From Candidatus Gastranaerophilales bacterium (GTDB taxonomy: Bacteria; Cyanobacteriota; Vampirovibrionia; Gastranaerophilales; Gastranaerophilaceae): 27,635 bases of DNA. The notes below the pieces were generated by a model that had not been told where the DNA came from, ran no database searches, and was given only the letters and a program-made list of their open reading frames with translations. This document shows, piece after piece, positions 14,992 through 23,791 of this stretch (position 1 is its first letter; each line of letters opens with the position of its first letter). The translations under genes were made by a program, and so were the position numbers. The stretch lies in assembly GCA_947632315.1 (NCBI GenBank), contig CANROV010000005.1:1-27635 (forward strand). The letters are read 5' to 3'.

Positions 14992-16368
14992 TTAAATTTT
15001 CCATCTAAAACCGAACTGAATCCCCACACCATTTCTGCCGCCGTGAGTAAGGTAAGTTTGCAAAAATCCGCTAAAATTTTCACCCCAAAGCTTCCTGACT
15101 CCAGCCCCATACATAACAAACGGCTTTACACTTAAAGAAGGAAGTGATACATCGTTTGCCTTAAACTGAGCTTTATCTATTATATTCCATACCATGTTTA
15201 CTCCGATATAAGGCTGCCAACCGTTTTCGTAATTTCCTATAAATTGCACACCCGGAGCAAGCTGTATTGCATTTAAAGGACTTGTATTTATTCTTACACC
15301 CGCATTATTAGTATATGAAAAAGTATCTATAAATGAATACGACATTAAATAATTAGGCTGTATTATGTATCGGCCTTCTTGAAATTCAAAATTATATCCG
15401 GAAAATGAAGCAATACCTGATAAAAGCATATTGAAATTTTCATTTCCATACATTGTATTTGCTTCACAAGCATTCATTCCGACATTAACAGTTAAGCCGG
15501 AGAAAAAATTATCTTTATACGCCATTCCAAGCACACCCGCAGTTCCGCCGTTTTGATTAATTCCTACTCCGTTATATGCCTGATGAGAACCGTTATAGCC
15601 TAAATATACACAGGTAATTAAATCCCAATTATAAGGAAGTTCCATTATTTCAGACTCAACACCGCCAAAAGTTCCATAAGCAACGTTTGAAACACTCGGC
15701 CCGTTTTTCAAACCAACATTTTCAAATATTGAATATGGACTTATCCATCCGTTTTTATTGGAATATAATTTTTCGTTATACGGTAAAAACTCTTCTTTAG
15801 CCGACTGAGCATATTTATTTTGATATTTTAAAGCTAATCTTTTGCTTTTAGGCAAAAGCATATATGTATTCATCCTTCTAAAAACATCATGATATGTATT
15901 TAACTGCTGTAAATATCCCCCAAGCTGAGCAGCAACAGCTGAAGCATATACCGCCGGATTAAATTTATTATTTTCTATTCGTTCAAATGTTATTAAACCA
16001 GTTTCAGGGTCATATGACGTATTGTATCTGTATAGTGGAGAATTTATTACATCTCCTGCCGTATATATTATTGAATCTTTTAATAATTCTTTAACCTGTT
16101 CATCCATATTATCACCTATAGGTGATACGGAAAATTTCCTTTTATCAGTTATACTCCACAGTTTTATATCGGAAATATCAATATTAAATCCGTTTGACTC
16201 AAATGTATCAGCAGTAATAGTATCAATAATTAAATCTTCAAAACTGCCGTCTAATTTTAAATCTAAATTATTAAATAATTTTAAATTGCCTAAATTTGTA
16301 TTCCTTATAGAGTCACTTCTTAAATCGATTGTACCGCCGTAATAATTTAGCTCGGACGAATCAGTCAA
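14992..16368 (-). CDS. Autotransporter, C-terminal beta-barrel part (separated by a stop codon)
   Basis: 458-residue open frame beginning at TTG 16366-16368, holding the end of a beta-helical passenger, a linker helix region around residues 137-170 (NPAVYASAVAAQLGGYLQQL) and the outer-membrane autotransporter beta-barrel from about 205 to 458. The barrel shows alternating aromatic/polar strands such as PYIGVNMVWNI and ends GIQFGFRWKI, like autotransporters. It has no signal peptide, so it cannot reach the outer membrane by itself. It is in the same reading frame as the gene part at 16414-17556, with one TAA and 15 sense codons (GGNVKFGEYGDYEGN) between them. AAGGT before the TTG could be a chance restart site. 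I read both parts as one gene of about 854 codons broken by a nonsense codon. Confidence 0.85.
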   Translation of the reverse strand: MTDSSELNYYGGTIDLRSDSIRNTNLGNLKLFNNLDLKLDGSFEDLIIDTITADTFESNGFNIDISDIKLWSITDKRKFSVSPIGDNMDEQVKELLKDSIIYTAGDVINSPLYRYNTSYDPETGLITFERIENNKFNPAVYASAVAAQLGGYLQQLNTYHDVFRRMNTYMLLPKSKRLALKYQNKYAQSAKEEFLPYNEKLYSNKNGWISPYSIFENVGLKNGPSVSNVAYGTFGGVESEIMELPYNWDLITCVYLGYNGSHQAYNGVGINQNGGTAGVLGMAYKDNFFSGLTVNVGMNACEANTMYGNENFNMLLSGIASFSGYNFEFQEGRYIIQPNYLMSYSFIDTFSYTNNAGVRINTSPLNAIQLAPGVQFIGNYENGWQPYIGVNMVWNIIDKAQFKANDVSLPSLSVKPFVMYGAGVRKLWGENFSGFLQTYLTHGGRNGVGIQFGFRWKI

Positions 16369-16413
16369 ATTACCTTCATAATCTCCATATTCGCCAAATT
16401 TAACATTTCCGCC

Positions 16414-17556
16414 TTACATATTAATTATATTATCGGAAATTTCATTATTAAAATTAATAATACCACTCCCTGCCCCATCTTGATTAATATTAATATTCGG
16501 CTCCATCCCAATACTGCTTCCCGAAATTTTATCGTTAAATGTTATGTCATAATCACCTGCAGTCATATTAATAGTTCCGCCATCATTATAAACGGCATTA
16601 TTTCCGGTTGCATCCGTATTACCGCTAAAGTAAATTTCCTCTTCATCCGACACCATGTTAATAATTCCGTAAGAATTACGAATAGCACCGCCAAGCCCGT
16701 TTGTTGAATTATTTAAAAATGTTCCCGATAATTTATCTATAATACTGTAATTCATAATTGCACCGCCGCCGCCCATCAAATATGGTGCGTTTTCAGTATT
16801 ATTTTTATCTATATTATCGAAATAAGGATGATTAAACATTAAAAATTCACTGCTTCCAGCATAATTATTTTCATATTTGCCTTTAATTTCACCAATATTA
16901 CCAAAGTTAACAATTGCACCGCCACTACCTTTTTCCGCTCTATTACCCGTAAAATCGGCATAAAGTTTATCAATATTACCAAAATTAAAAATTGCACCGC
17001 CCGTACTGCGTTCCGAGATATTATTTGAAAATTTTCCGGCTAATGTCCCTATATAAGCCTCCCTATCATTATATATGGCTCCGCCATTTGAACCTGATAT
17101 GTTTGAAGAAAAGTCACCTTCCAAATAACTTATATTTGAAGAATTAAATATAACTCCTCCGTCAATTTCGGCACGATTAGAATAAAATTTTCCATTTGTT
17201 ATGTAAATATCACTGCTATTATCATTTTTAAGGACAGAACCGTTTGTATCCGTATAAAAGCTATCAATAGCAATTGAATCCATATTCAAAGATTTATTAC
17301 CTTGAATTACAATACCTGAAAAAATATTCTGACCGCAAATTGAATAATCATGCCCGTGAATAACAACATTATTTCCCATAGGCACACCTAATACTTCATC
17401 TGCATCCAAGTCAGAATTTAAATCTATTTCACATTCTGACGAACTATTTTTATAAGTTTTTATTAGTTCGTCATAATTATTAACAATTTCTGCATTAGAG
17501 GCAGCAGAACCAAGTAAAATCATTATTATTAATACTGCGGCTCTCACATTAAACAT
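16414..17556 (-). CDS. Autotransporter, N-terminal signal peptide and Pmp-like passenger part
   Basis: 380-residue open frame. Residues 1-22 are a Sec signal peptide (hydrophobic VLIIMILLG, cleavage likely after SNA at 22). The passenger is a right-handed beta-helix with repeats of GGAI (158, 186, 212, 264, 289; GGVI at 133) alternating with FxxN tetrads (FYSN 124, FSSN 149, FSNN 176, FTGN 202, FLNN 280, FSGN 310), the pair of motifs that defines chlamydial polymorphic membrane proteins. Asn-rich ladders support surface exposure. The frame ends with TAA at 16414-16416 directly after INM, but the next codons continue the same protein into the beta-barrel part. Alone, this piece would be exported to the periplasm without an anchor. 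Probably an adhesin, now interrupted or phase-dependent. Confidence 0.85.
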   Translation of the reverse strand: MFNVRAAVLIIMILLGSAASNAEIVNNYDELIKTYKNSSSECEIDLNSDLDADEVLGVPMGNNVVIHGHDYSICGQNIFSGIVIQGNKSLNMDSIAIDSFYTDTNGSVLKNDNSSDIYITNGKFYSNRAEIDGGVIFNSSNISYLEGDFSSNISGSNGGAIYNDREAYIGTLAGKFSNNISERSTGGAIFNFGNIDKLYADFTGNRAEKGSGGAIVNFGNIGEIKGKYENNYAGSSEFLMFNHPYFDNIDKNNTENAPYLMGGGGAIMNYSIIDKLSGTFLNNSTNGLGGAIRNSYGIINMVSDEEEIYFSGNTDATGNNAVYNDGGTINMTAGDYDITFNDKISGSSIGMEPNININQDGAGSGIINFNNEISDNIINM

Positions 17557-17721
17557 AGAAATACCCGGGTTGTAAACATTTTAGGTATAAAGAAAATCTA
17601 AATTTATTTCATTAGTCCATATTCTAATTAGCCGGAATATAAATAATTAATATAAGAATTTAATAAATCATACAGTTTTAAGTAATTTGAACTTTTTCAT
17701 TAAACTGAGCCGGATATTTTC

Positions 17722-17750
17722 TTTTCATAAGCGAATTTAAATCGTATAAT
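17722..17750 (+). promoter_or_regulatory. Promoter of the UvrD-type helicase gene
   Basis: -35 TTTTCA at 17722-17727, 17-base spacer, consensus -10 TATAAT at 17745-17750. Six bases (AATTTT) separate the -10 from the ATG at 17757, so the transcript is predicted to start at the start codon. No Shine-Dalgarno sequence is present. Confidence 0.6.
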
Positions 17751-17756
17751 AATTTT

Positions 17757-19727
17757 ATGGATAATTTGACAGTAAAGAAATACACACTAAAAAAAATTTC
17801 AACGGATAAAGTTTATAAAATTGATTATGAAAAAGAGTTAAACCCTGCGCAATTAGAGGCAGTAAAGCAGAAAGAAGGTGCAATACTGGTAATTGCAGGG
17901 GCGGGAAGCGGTAAAACGAAAACTCTTACTTATAGAGTAGCAAGATTAATTGAAGACGGAGTGAATCCAAATAACATACTACTTTTAACCTTCACAAAAA
18001 AGGCTGCGCAAGAAATGCTATCACGTGCCTCTATTGTTCTTGATTCAAGATGTGAACAAGTTGCAGGCGGTACTTTTCATTCTTTTGCAAACATAATTTT
18101 GAGGAAATACTCATCTTTTCTTGAGCTTCAAAATAACTTTACCATTACAGACAGGACTGATTGCGAAGACATAATTAATCACTTAAGGACAAAAGTAATA
18201 AATAAGCAGGAAAAACGTTTTCCCAAAAAACATACAATACTTGATATTTATTCAAAAGCTATAAATAAAAATATTCCTTCTCAAGAAATAATAGAAAAAG
18301 AATACAAACAGTTTGAACATGCAACAGAAAGAATTAATGAAATAATAAGATTATACAATGAATATAAAAGGAATAATTCTATACTTGATTATGATGATTT
18401 GCTTTTATACTTAAGAACGCTTTTAGAATCAAATTCCGAAATAAGGCGCAAACTATCAAATCAATACAAATATATAATGGTAGATGAATATCAGGATACA
18501 AATACAATACAATCACAGATTATTCAATTATTAGCGTCCGAGCATAATAACGTAATGGCAGTAGGAGACGACTCACAGAGCATATATTCTTTCAGAGGCG
18601 CAAATTTCAAGAATATACTTAACTTTCCTTCTATATTTGAAAGTACTAAAATAATCAAACTTGAGCAAAATTACAGAAGCTCGCAAAATATTCTTTCACT
18701 TGCAAATGAAATATTAAAAAAAGCGAAAGAAAAATATACCAAAAAATTATTTTCTACGATTGAAAGCCCTATTAAGCCTGCAATAATTTGTGCTTCAGAT
18801 ATGAAAACAGAAGCAGAATTTATCACTCAAAGGATTTTAGAGCTTACGGAAGAAGAGAACATACCCTTAAATGAAATTTGTGTACTTGCAAGAAGTGCAA
18901 GGATGACATACAATTTGGAGATTGAACTTGCGAAAAGGAGCATACCTTACAGGAAGTTCGGAGGTATGAAGTTCATAGAAACCGCACATATTAAAGATAT
19001 TATTGCACATTTAAGAGTAATACTTAATCCTTCAGATATAATAAGCTATATGAGAATACTGCTTTTACTTGACGGTATAGGTACGCAAAGCGCAAATAAA
19101 CTTCTGCCTGTATTAACCAGCGGAAATAATGAAGAAATTACAAATAAAAATCTGCCCGTAAAAAATCCTGAAGCAGTATTAAAATTAACAGAATTAATAA
19201 ATATAAGCAGAAAAGATATTTTTGATCCTTCAAAGATAGTCCAAAACGTAATTAAATATTATGAACCGATATTAACGGACAGATATGATGACTACCAAAA
19301 AAGAGAAAAAGACTTGGAACATTTTTTGAATTTAAGTGAAAAATATACAAGTCTTGAAGATTTTTTAAGTGATTTAGCGCTTGAACCTCCTGAATCATCA
19401 GTAGAAGATATTGAAGAAGGAGCGCAAAAAGATGAATATATAACGTTATCAACAATTCACAGTGCGAAAGGGCTTGAATTTAAAGCCGTATTCATAATCG
19501 GTGCTGTAGACGGCAGATTCCCGTCCGTTTTTTCATTTAATTCTTCGGAAGAACTTGATGAAGAACTCAGATTAATGTATGTTGCAGTAACCAGAGCAAA
19601 AACTCATCTTTACATAACCTATCCCATAGATATGTTTGACTATTCTACAGGCATGGTACTTTCTAAACCTTCGAGATTTTTAGATGATATAAGCCAAGAT
19701 ATTCTTGAGAAATGGGTCATTGAGTAA
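17757..19727 (+). CDS. UvrD/PcrA-type superfamily 1 DNA helicase
   Basis: ATP-dependent 3'-5' DNA helicase of the UvrD/Rep/PcrA family acting in nucleotide-excision repair, replication restart or removal of bound proteins. 656 residues, a little shorter than UvrD (about 720); the C-terminal RNA-polymerase-binding tail is absent. Motifs in order: Q-motif LNPAQLEAV (28-36), Walker A AGAGSGKT (47-54), TFTKKAAQEM (78-87), DEYQDTN (243-249), GDDSQSIYSFRGA (270-282), QNYRSS (304-309), TIHSAKGLEF (566-575), VAVTRAK (609-615). All are intact. The start at 17757 is set by the -10 box six bases upstream. The neighbours give no operon. Whether it is UvrD or PcrA proper, or a second paralogue, cannot be told from this window. 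Confidence 0.93.
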   Translation: MDNLTVKKYTLKKISTDKVYKIDYEKELNPAQLEAVKQKEGAILVIAGAGSGKTKTLTYRVARLIEDGVNPNNILLLTFTKKAAQEMLSRASIVLDSRCEQVAGGTFHSFANIILRKYSSFLELQNNFTITDRTDCEDIINHLRTKVINKQEKRFPKKHTILDIYSKAINKNIPSQEIIEKEYKQFEHATERINEIIRLYNEYKRNNSILDYDDLLLYLRTLLESNSEIRRKLSNQYKYIMVDEYQDTNTIQSQIIQLLASEHNNVMAVGDDSQSIYSFRGANFKNILNFPSIFESTKIIKLEQNYRSSQNILSLANEILKKAKEKYTKKLFSTIESPIKPAIICASDMKTEAEFITQRILELTEEENIPLNEICVLARSARMTYNLEIELAKRSIPYRKFGGMKFIETAHIKDIIAHLRVILNPSDIISYMRILLLLDGIGTQSANKLLPVLTSGNNEEITNKNLPVKNPEAVLKLTELINISRKDIFDPSKIVQNVIKYYEPILTDRYDDYQKREKDLEHFLNLSEKYTSLEDFLSDLALEPPESSVEDIEEGAQKDEYITLSTIHSAKGLEFKAVFIIGAVDGRFPSVFSFNSSEELDEELRLMYVAVTRAKTHLYITYPIDMFDYSTGMVLSKPSRFLDDISQDILEKWVIE

Positions 19728-19731
19728 CTAT

Positions 19732-19764
19732 AAAAAAACTTCCTTAACTAATACATTAAGGAAG
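19732..19764 (-). terminator. Leftward intrinsic terminator
   Basis: Perfect 9-base stem, CTTCCTTAA (19739-19747) with TTAAGGAAG (19756-19764), and an 8-base loop. Read leftward it is followed by seven T (19732-19738). Read rightward it is followed by A, so it does not suit the rightward helicase gene that ends at 19727. Both neighbours are rightward, so the transcript it ends is unidentified. Confidence 0.7.
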
Positions 19765-19958
19765 AAAAATTAGTAAAAGAGACATCAATAATATTGTTGC
19801 ACATGTACTAAATAAAAGCTAAAAATCGGTTCAAAATTAAAAAATAATAATTACCAAACCGCTTAATAGTATTGAATAAAGAGATTTGTTAAGTAAAATT
19901 AATACTTTAGCATTCTACATCTTGAAGTTTGAAGAACTATTAAGTATACTAAGTACAC

Positions 19959-19986
19959 TTGTTAAAGTTTTGTAAAAAAATATAAT
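19959..19986 (+). promoter_or_regulatory. Promoter candidate for the gene at 20076
   Basis: -35 TTGTTA at 19959-19964, 16-base spacer, consensus -10 TATAAT at 19981-19986. It predicts a leader of about 80 bases. The inverted repeat at 19942-19960 abuts its -35. Confidence 0.5.
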
Positions 19987-20075
19987 AAAATTCAGTTAAA
20001 AACGCAATTTTTATAATTCATACATTTTAAAGAAAAGCGGATAGAATACAGTTAAAACATTTAATTAGGGATAAT

Positions 20076-22103
20076 ATGCAAGTAAACAGAATAACATCAA
20101 TAACACCTAAAATAGCAGGAAACAATAATAAATATTCAAAGACACAAAATAACAAGCCCGCATTTAAAAGTTTAGGAACAATGGCAGATGGTTTTTCATT
20201 AGGGTTAGCAAATCTTGTTGAAAACGGCGGATTATTCATTTCTTTTACAATTCAAGATATGCTTGGAACAAATCTGCCAAGACCTATAATGGGTTTAATG
20301 AGAAATCAAAAAGAAAATAAAGGTCACAAAAATCTGAAATTTGCTTTTAAAGAACTGGTTAGAGAAATGTTAACAGGGCCGAGCATGTTCTTTATTCCAA
20401 TGATGATTCTCGGTTTCGGGAAAAAACCTTTAGGAAGTGCAAGTAATATCCCCGCAAAAATAATTAAAGGACTTGGCGATATTCATATGGCAGAACCGTT
20501 AAGAGACGGCAGAGCTATTACACAATCCGAATTTTATCAAAATGCATTTACAAAAATGCTTCAAAATGCTAAACAAGAAGCATCGCCTTCAGAAGCAACA
20601 GTCAATAAAGCTTTAGATTATACCCAAACACTTATAGAAGGAATAAAAGAAAATCAAAACTTCCATCATCCAATAAAAAAGCTATTAGGTAAAGCTCCGT
20701 TAAAACGTGCAATAAATAATATAGGGGATGATTTTGCTGTTATAGCAAAAGAGTATGCTGATGATTTAGTTCACGGCGACTTTACAACAGCCGTATTAAA
20801 CAGCAAAGCTCAAGCACCCATAAAAGATACTATTCCCCATATTATTTCTTATGCTGATGATATTGTTTCAAAAGCAGAAAAACAAGCACCTGAAAATATA
20901 AATAAATTTATTGAAAAAATAATAAACAAAAAAACAGTAGGAAGAGTAGCACTGAATGCAGCTATGTTTGCTGCTGTATTAAGCTTCCTGCAAGTAATTC
21001 CAAAAATTTATAATAAAGCTGAAGGAAATAAGAATGAAGGTTTAAGAGGTTTAATGAAAGAAGAAACATTAAATGATTCTTCTGAAGTGAAAAATAAAAA
21101 ACAAAATAAAAAAGCGCCAACTTCATTCGGGCAATCAGCGAAGGCAAAAAATCCGTCATTCGGTTCACTTCAATCTGCTGCAAATACACTTACCAATAAC
21201 GGAGTAATAGGGAAAATAGCTAAAGGTATCGAATTTGACGGGTACAATTTATCATTTCCGCTTCTTTTAGGGGTTATGTGTCTTGGAATTTTATTCCCAA
21301 GAATACGCCAAGCAAAAGATAAATATGACAGAGAAGAAATTATCAGACGTGACGCTATAACTTGTACAACAATGTGTTTCGCTGAAAAATGGTTAAGAAA
21401 AGGTTTTTCAAAAATAAATGAATCAAAATCCGGATTTATTCTTACCGAAAAAGGTCAAGCATTTAATGATAAGAATGTATTTAGGAAAGTTTTTGATTAC
21501 TTAAGACCAATAAAAGGCGTACAGGTTTTATCCACAGACCAAATAATTTCTAAATATTCCAATATAGACAGATATAAAAACGGAATTGACGGATTTTTTG
21601 AATTTATAGAAGGTCAAGGCGGAAATATAAAGAAAGTATTTTCTACCGATAATATTCAAACAAAAAAAGAATGTATATTAGGCCCGAAAAAATTTGTTGA
21701 AGAAATTTTGAAAGCAACAAAAAATAAAACCTATGAAGAAGCAACTTCCGAGGAAATCAAAGAAGTATTAAAAACAGCTGCCGAAAATAAAGATAATGCA
21801 ATATCTTTTATTGGTAATAAATACAACGAGCTTATTAATTTATTAAGCAACAAGGATAATGCATTAGTACACAGAGCAAAAACTCTTAATGCAAGGTTTA
21901 CAGCTCTTTCTATTGTATTGATAGTTCCTTTATTCTTAGGGTTTGCACTGCCCGCAATAAATGAATATTTTACAAAGAAACGTATAAGACAAGAAATGGC
22001 GGAAAAAGAACTTGCTTTAAATAATGCTATACAAAATTCACCGTTTAATAAAGAAAAAACAAACAGTGTATTTGCTGAAATCGCTAATAAATTAGAAAAA
22101 TAA
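20076..22103 (+). CDS. Unrecognised large membrane protein with F-K-S/F-G-S motifs
   Basis: No named family recognised. 675 residues, lysine- and asparagine-rich, with hydrophobic segments at about 102-114, 290-309, 394-409 and 606-625 and no signal peptide. The N-terminus carries NNKPAFKSLG (25-34); APTSFGQSA (347-355) and KNPSFGSLQ (358-366) are similar short motifs. The segment LGILFPRIRQAKDKYDREE (403-421) and the C-terminal LPAINEYFTKKRI (625-637) parallel RPIAISLTPKTDKENK and LPVISIFTADKID of the protein at 12448, so both probably belong to one divergent family. AGGG lies five bases before the ATG. The 3' end is nine bases from the convergent rqcH gene. Function unknown; probably an inner-membrane or secreted-then-inserted protein. 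Confidence 0.75.
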   Translation: MQVNRITSITPKIAGNNNKYSKTQNNKPAFKSLGTMADGFSLGLANLVENGGLFISFTIQDMLGTNLPRPIMGLMRNQKENKGHKNLKFAFKELVREMLTGPSMFFIPMMILGFGKKPLGSASNIPAKIIKGLGDIHMAEPLRDGRAITQSEFYQNAFTKMLQNAKQEASPSEATVNKALDYTQTLIEGIKENQNFHHPIKKLLGKAPLKRAINNIGDDFAVIAKEYADDLVHGDFTTAVLNSKAQAPIKDTIPHIISYADDIVSKAEKQAPENINKFIEKIINKKTVGRVALNAAMFAAVLSFLQVIPKIYNKAEGNKNEGLRGLMKEETLNDSSEVKNKKQNKKAPTSFGQSAKAKNPSFGSLQSAANTLTNNGVIGKIAKGIEFDGYNLSFPLLLGVMCLGILFPRIRQAKDKYDREEIIRRDAITCTTMCFAEKWLRKGFSKINESKSGFILTEKGQAFNDKNVFRKVFDYLRPIKGVQVLSTDQIISKYSNIDRYKNGIDGFFEFIEGQGGNIKKVFSTDNIQTKKECILGPKKFVEEILKATKNKTYEEATSEEIKEVLKTAAENKDNAISFIGNKYNELINLLSNKDNALVHRAKTLNARFTALSIVLIVPLFLGFALPAINEYFTKKRIRQEMAEKELALNNAIQNSPFNKEKTNSVFAEIANKLEK

Positions 22104-22112
22104 AAATAAAAA

Positions 22113-23735
22113 CTATACTATAATTTCAGTTTCATTTTTATAAGTTACAAATGCAAGTTTTTTATTAGCTTTTTTCACATATTTTCTTTTTGTATAGATT
22201 ATAGATGTTTTAGAATTATTTTTTTGTGAAGAATATTCTTTAGTTAATAGGGCAGCTTTTAATAAAACAGAATCAGGCACTTGCGATTTATTATTAACTT
22301 TAACCAAAATATGAGCGCCTGCAATATTTAACGGATGAAACCATAAATCTTCCGATGAAGCTAATTTAGATAAAATATAATCATTTTGTTTTTTATTTTT
22401 TCCTATAAATATTTTATAATTTTCAAACTCTATAAAATCTATTTTAACTTCATGAATTTTATTTTTAGATTCTTCGCCTTTAAGCTCAAACAATATTTCT
22501 TGCAGATTTTCAACATCCGCAGTATTTTGGGCATAAAAATTTTGTTCTTCGTAAAAAAGTATTTGAGATTTTGTATCTTCAATCATTTCAAGAGCGTGTT
22601 CATAAGATGTTTTTGTTTTTTTATACAACGAATAGTATTTATTGGCATTTTCAACCGCTGATATATTAATATCCATATCAATTTTTATTTCATTCCCCGA
22701 AAAATCATATAATATTTGTTCTTTTTGCATATTTTTCAGATTATATAAATTAGCCATTATAATATCAGCTTTATTTTTATATTCCAGAGCTTTATTAAAT
22801 CTTTCTATCTGATAAACTTGTTTTTCTTTTAAAGAATTCAATTTTTTTATTTGAGTATTTATGCACTTATAAATTTTAGATTTTAAATTTTCAACAATAA
22901 ATTTTGACTGATGAAAAGAGAAATAACTGTCAATCATTTCGTTAACCGTACCAAACCGAATAGAATCAGAGCTTTCTGATAAAAAGAATTCCGAATAATC
23001 TTTAGTTATTGAGGGTTTATAATTTTGCAGAGAAAGATATTTAATTAAATTTTGATATAATTCTTCAAGATTATTTGAGCAAGAATTTAATCTAAAAGCA
23101 ATCGGCATTGTAAGGTAGTAATAACAATTACTGAGAGAAGGTACAATATTATGAATATCAATATTTTGTTTAAAACTATCAAAAGAAGAATTTAAAAGAT
23201 TTTTCTTTTTTTGTTTTGCGGGATACGTATACGGCAATAAGCCTGCCAGTTCTCTATCTCTGCTTTTTTCCGAACTGACGTTATGCGCACAGCCTATTAT
23301 GACATTAGTATCATAATTATAAAGAATTACATTACTATATTTTCCCATCAGTTCTACAGAAAGGCAAAGGCAAGATTTTTCATTTAATTCATCATAATAT
23401 TCAAAGTAAATTTCAAAAATTCTTTCATATTTAGGCACATCAACCTTAATTATTTTAGCATTCAGAATATACTTTCTTAAAAGCATACAAAACATCGGAG
23501 CAGTTTTAGGAATAGTTAAGAAACGTTTTTTTTCATTATCATCCGACATAAAACAAATATGATAAAATTGGGGGTTAAAATTTATATAAAACTTTTTTGA
23601 TTCTTTGTTATTACGCATAAAAAAAATCAATTCAGAGCGGGAAGGCTGTTGAATTTTTTGAATTTTTGCCCCGATGAAAAAATTAATATTTTCATCTTTA
23701 AATATTTTTAGAGTTAAAGAATCATAATTTATCAT
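22113..23735 (-). CDS. rqcH: NFACT-family ribosome quality control protein RqcH
   Basis: 540-residue NFACT protein (Rqc2/NEMF homologue). Bacterial RqcH binds stalled 50S subunits with peptidyl-tRNA and recruits alanyl-tRNA to add a C-terminal alanine degron. The NFACT-N domain (1 to about 200) has SVELMGKYSNVILYN (126-140), the conserved E-L/I-M-G element, and the PKYERIFEI segment (101-109) where B. subtilis has an Asp-Arg pair; here it is Glu104-Arg105. A coiled coil runs about 270-390. The C-terminal NFACT-R domain shows DLWFHPLNIAGAHILVK (463-479) and ends IIYTKRKYVKKANKKLAFVTY. All domains are present at near-normal length. TAAAAT six bases before the ATG and no ribosome binding site suggest a leaderless transcript. 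Confidence 0.92.
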   Translation of the reverse strand: MINYDSLTLKIFKDENINFFIGAKIQKIQQPSRSELIFFMRNNKESKKFYINFNPQFYHICFMSDDNEKKRFLTIPKTAPMFCMLLRKYILNAKIIKVDVPKYERIFEIYFEYYDELNEKSCLCLSVELMGKYSNVILYNYDTNVIIGCAHNVSSEKSRDRELAGLLPYTYPAKQKKKNLLNSSFDSFKQNIDIHNIVPSLSNCYYYLTMPIAFRLNSCSNNLEELYQNLIKYLSLQNYKPSITKDYSEFFLSESSDSIRFGTVNEMIDSYFSFHQSKFIVENLKSKIYKCINTQIKKLNSLKEKQVYQIERFNKALEYKNKADIIMANLYNLKNMQKEQILYDFSGNEIKIDMDINISAVENANKYYSLYKKTKTSYEHALEMIEDTKSQILFYEEQNFYAQNTADVENLQEILFELKGEESKNKIHEVKIDFIEFENYKIFIGKNKKQNDYILSKLASSEDLWFHPLNIAGAHILVKVNNKSQVPDSVLLKAALLTKEYSSQKNNSKTSIIYTKRKYVKKANKKLAFVTYKNETEIIV

Positions 23736-23751
23736 AAAATTATTTTAAACG

Positions 23752-23773
23752 AAAAAAGCAACGATTAACATTG
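23752..23773 (-). terminator. Short leftward terminator after the structured RNA
   Basis: Leftward: CAATG (23769-23773), loop TTAAT, CGTTG (23759-23763), then C and six T (23752-23757). The 5-base stem includes one G-U pair possible only on the minus strand. It separates the structured element from the rqcH start. Confidence 0.5.
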
Positions 23774-23791
23774 TTTTTTAGCAGTTACTTT

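Larger units (their letters stand above)
19728..20075. other. 348-base intergenic region
   Basis: No coding frame worth calling. Visible: a leftward terminator at 19732-19764; a near-perfect inverted repeat AAGTATACT-A-AGTACACTT at 19942-19960; a rightward promoter at 19959-19986 for the next gene; and, on the minus strand, a weak TTGCGT-N17-TATATT promoter-like pair around 19985-20015. It may hold a leftward small RNA ending at the terminator. Confidence 0.5.

Noticed and set aside
16369..16416. Frameshift in the autotransporter
   Set aside because: Both parts are in the same frame; the interruption is a single TAA codon, not an indel.
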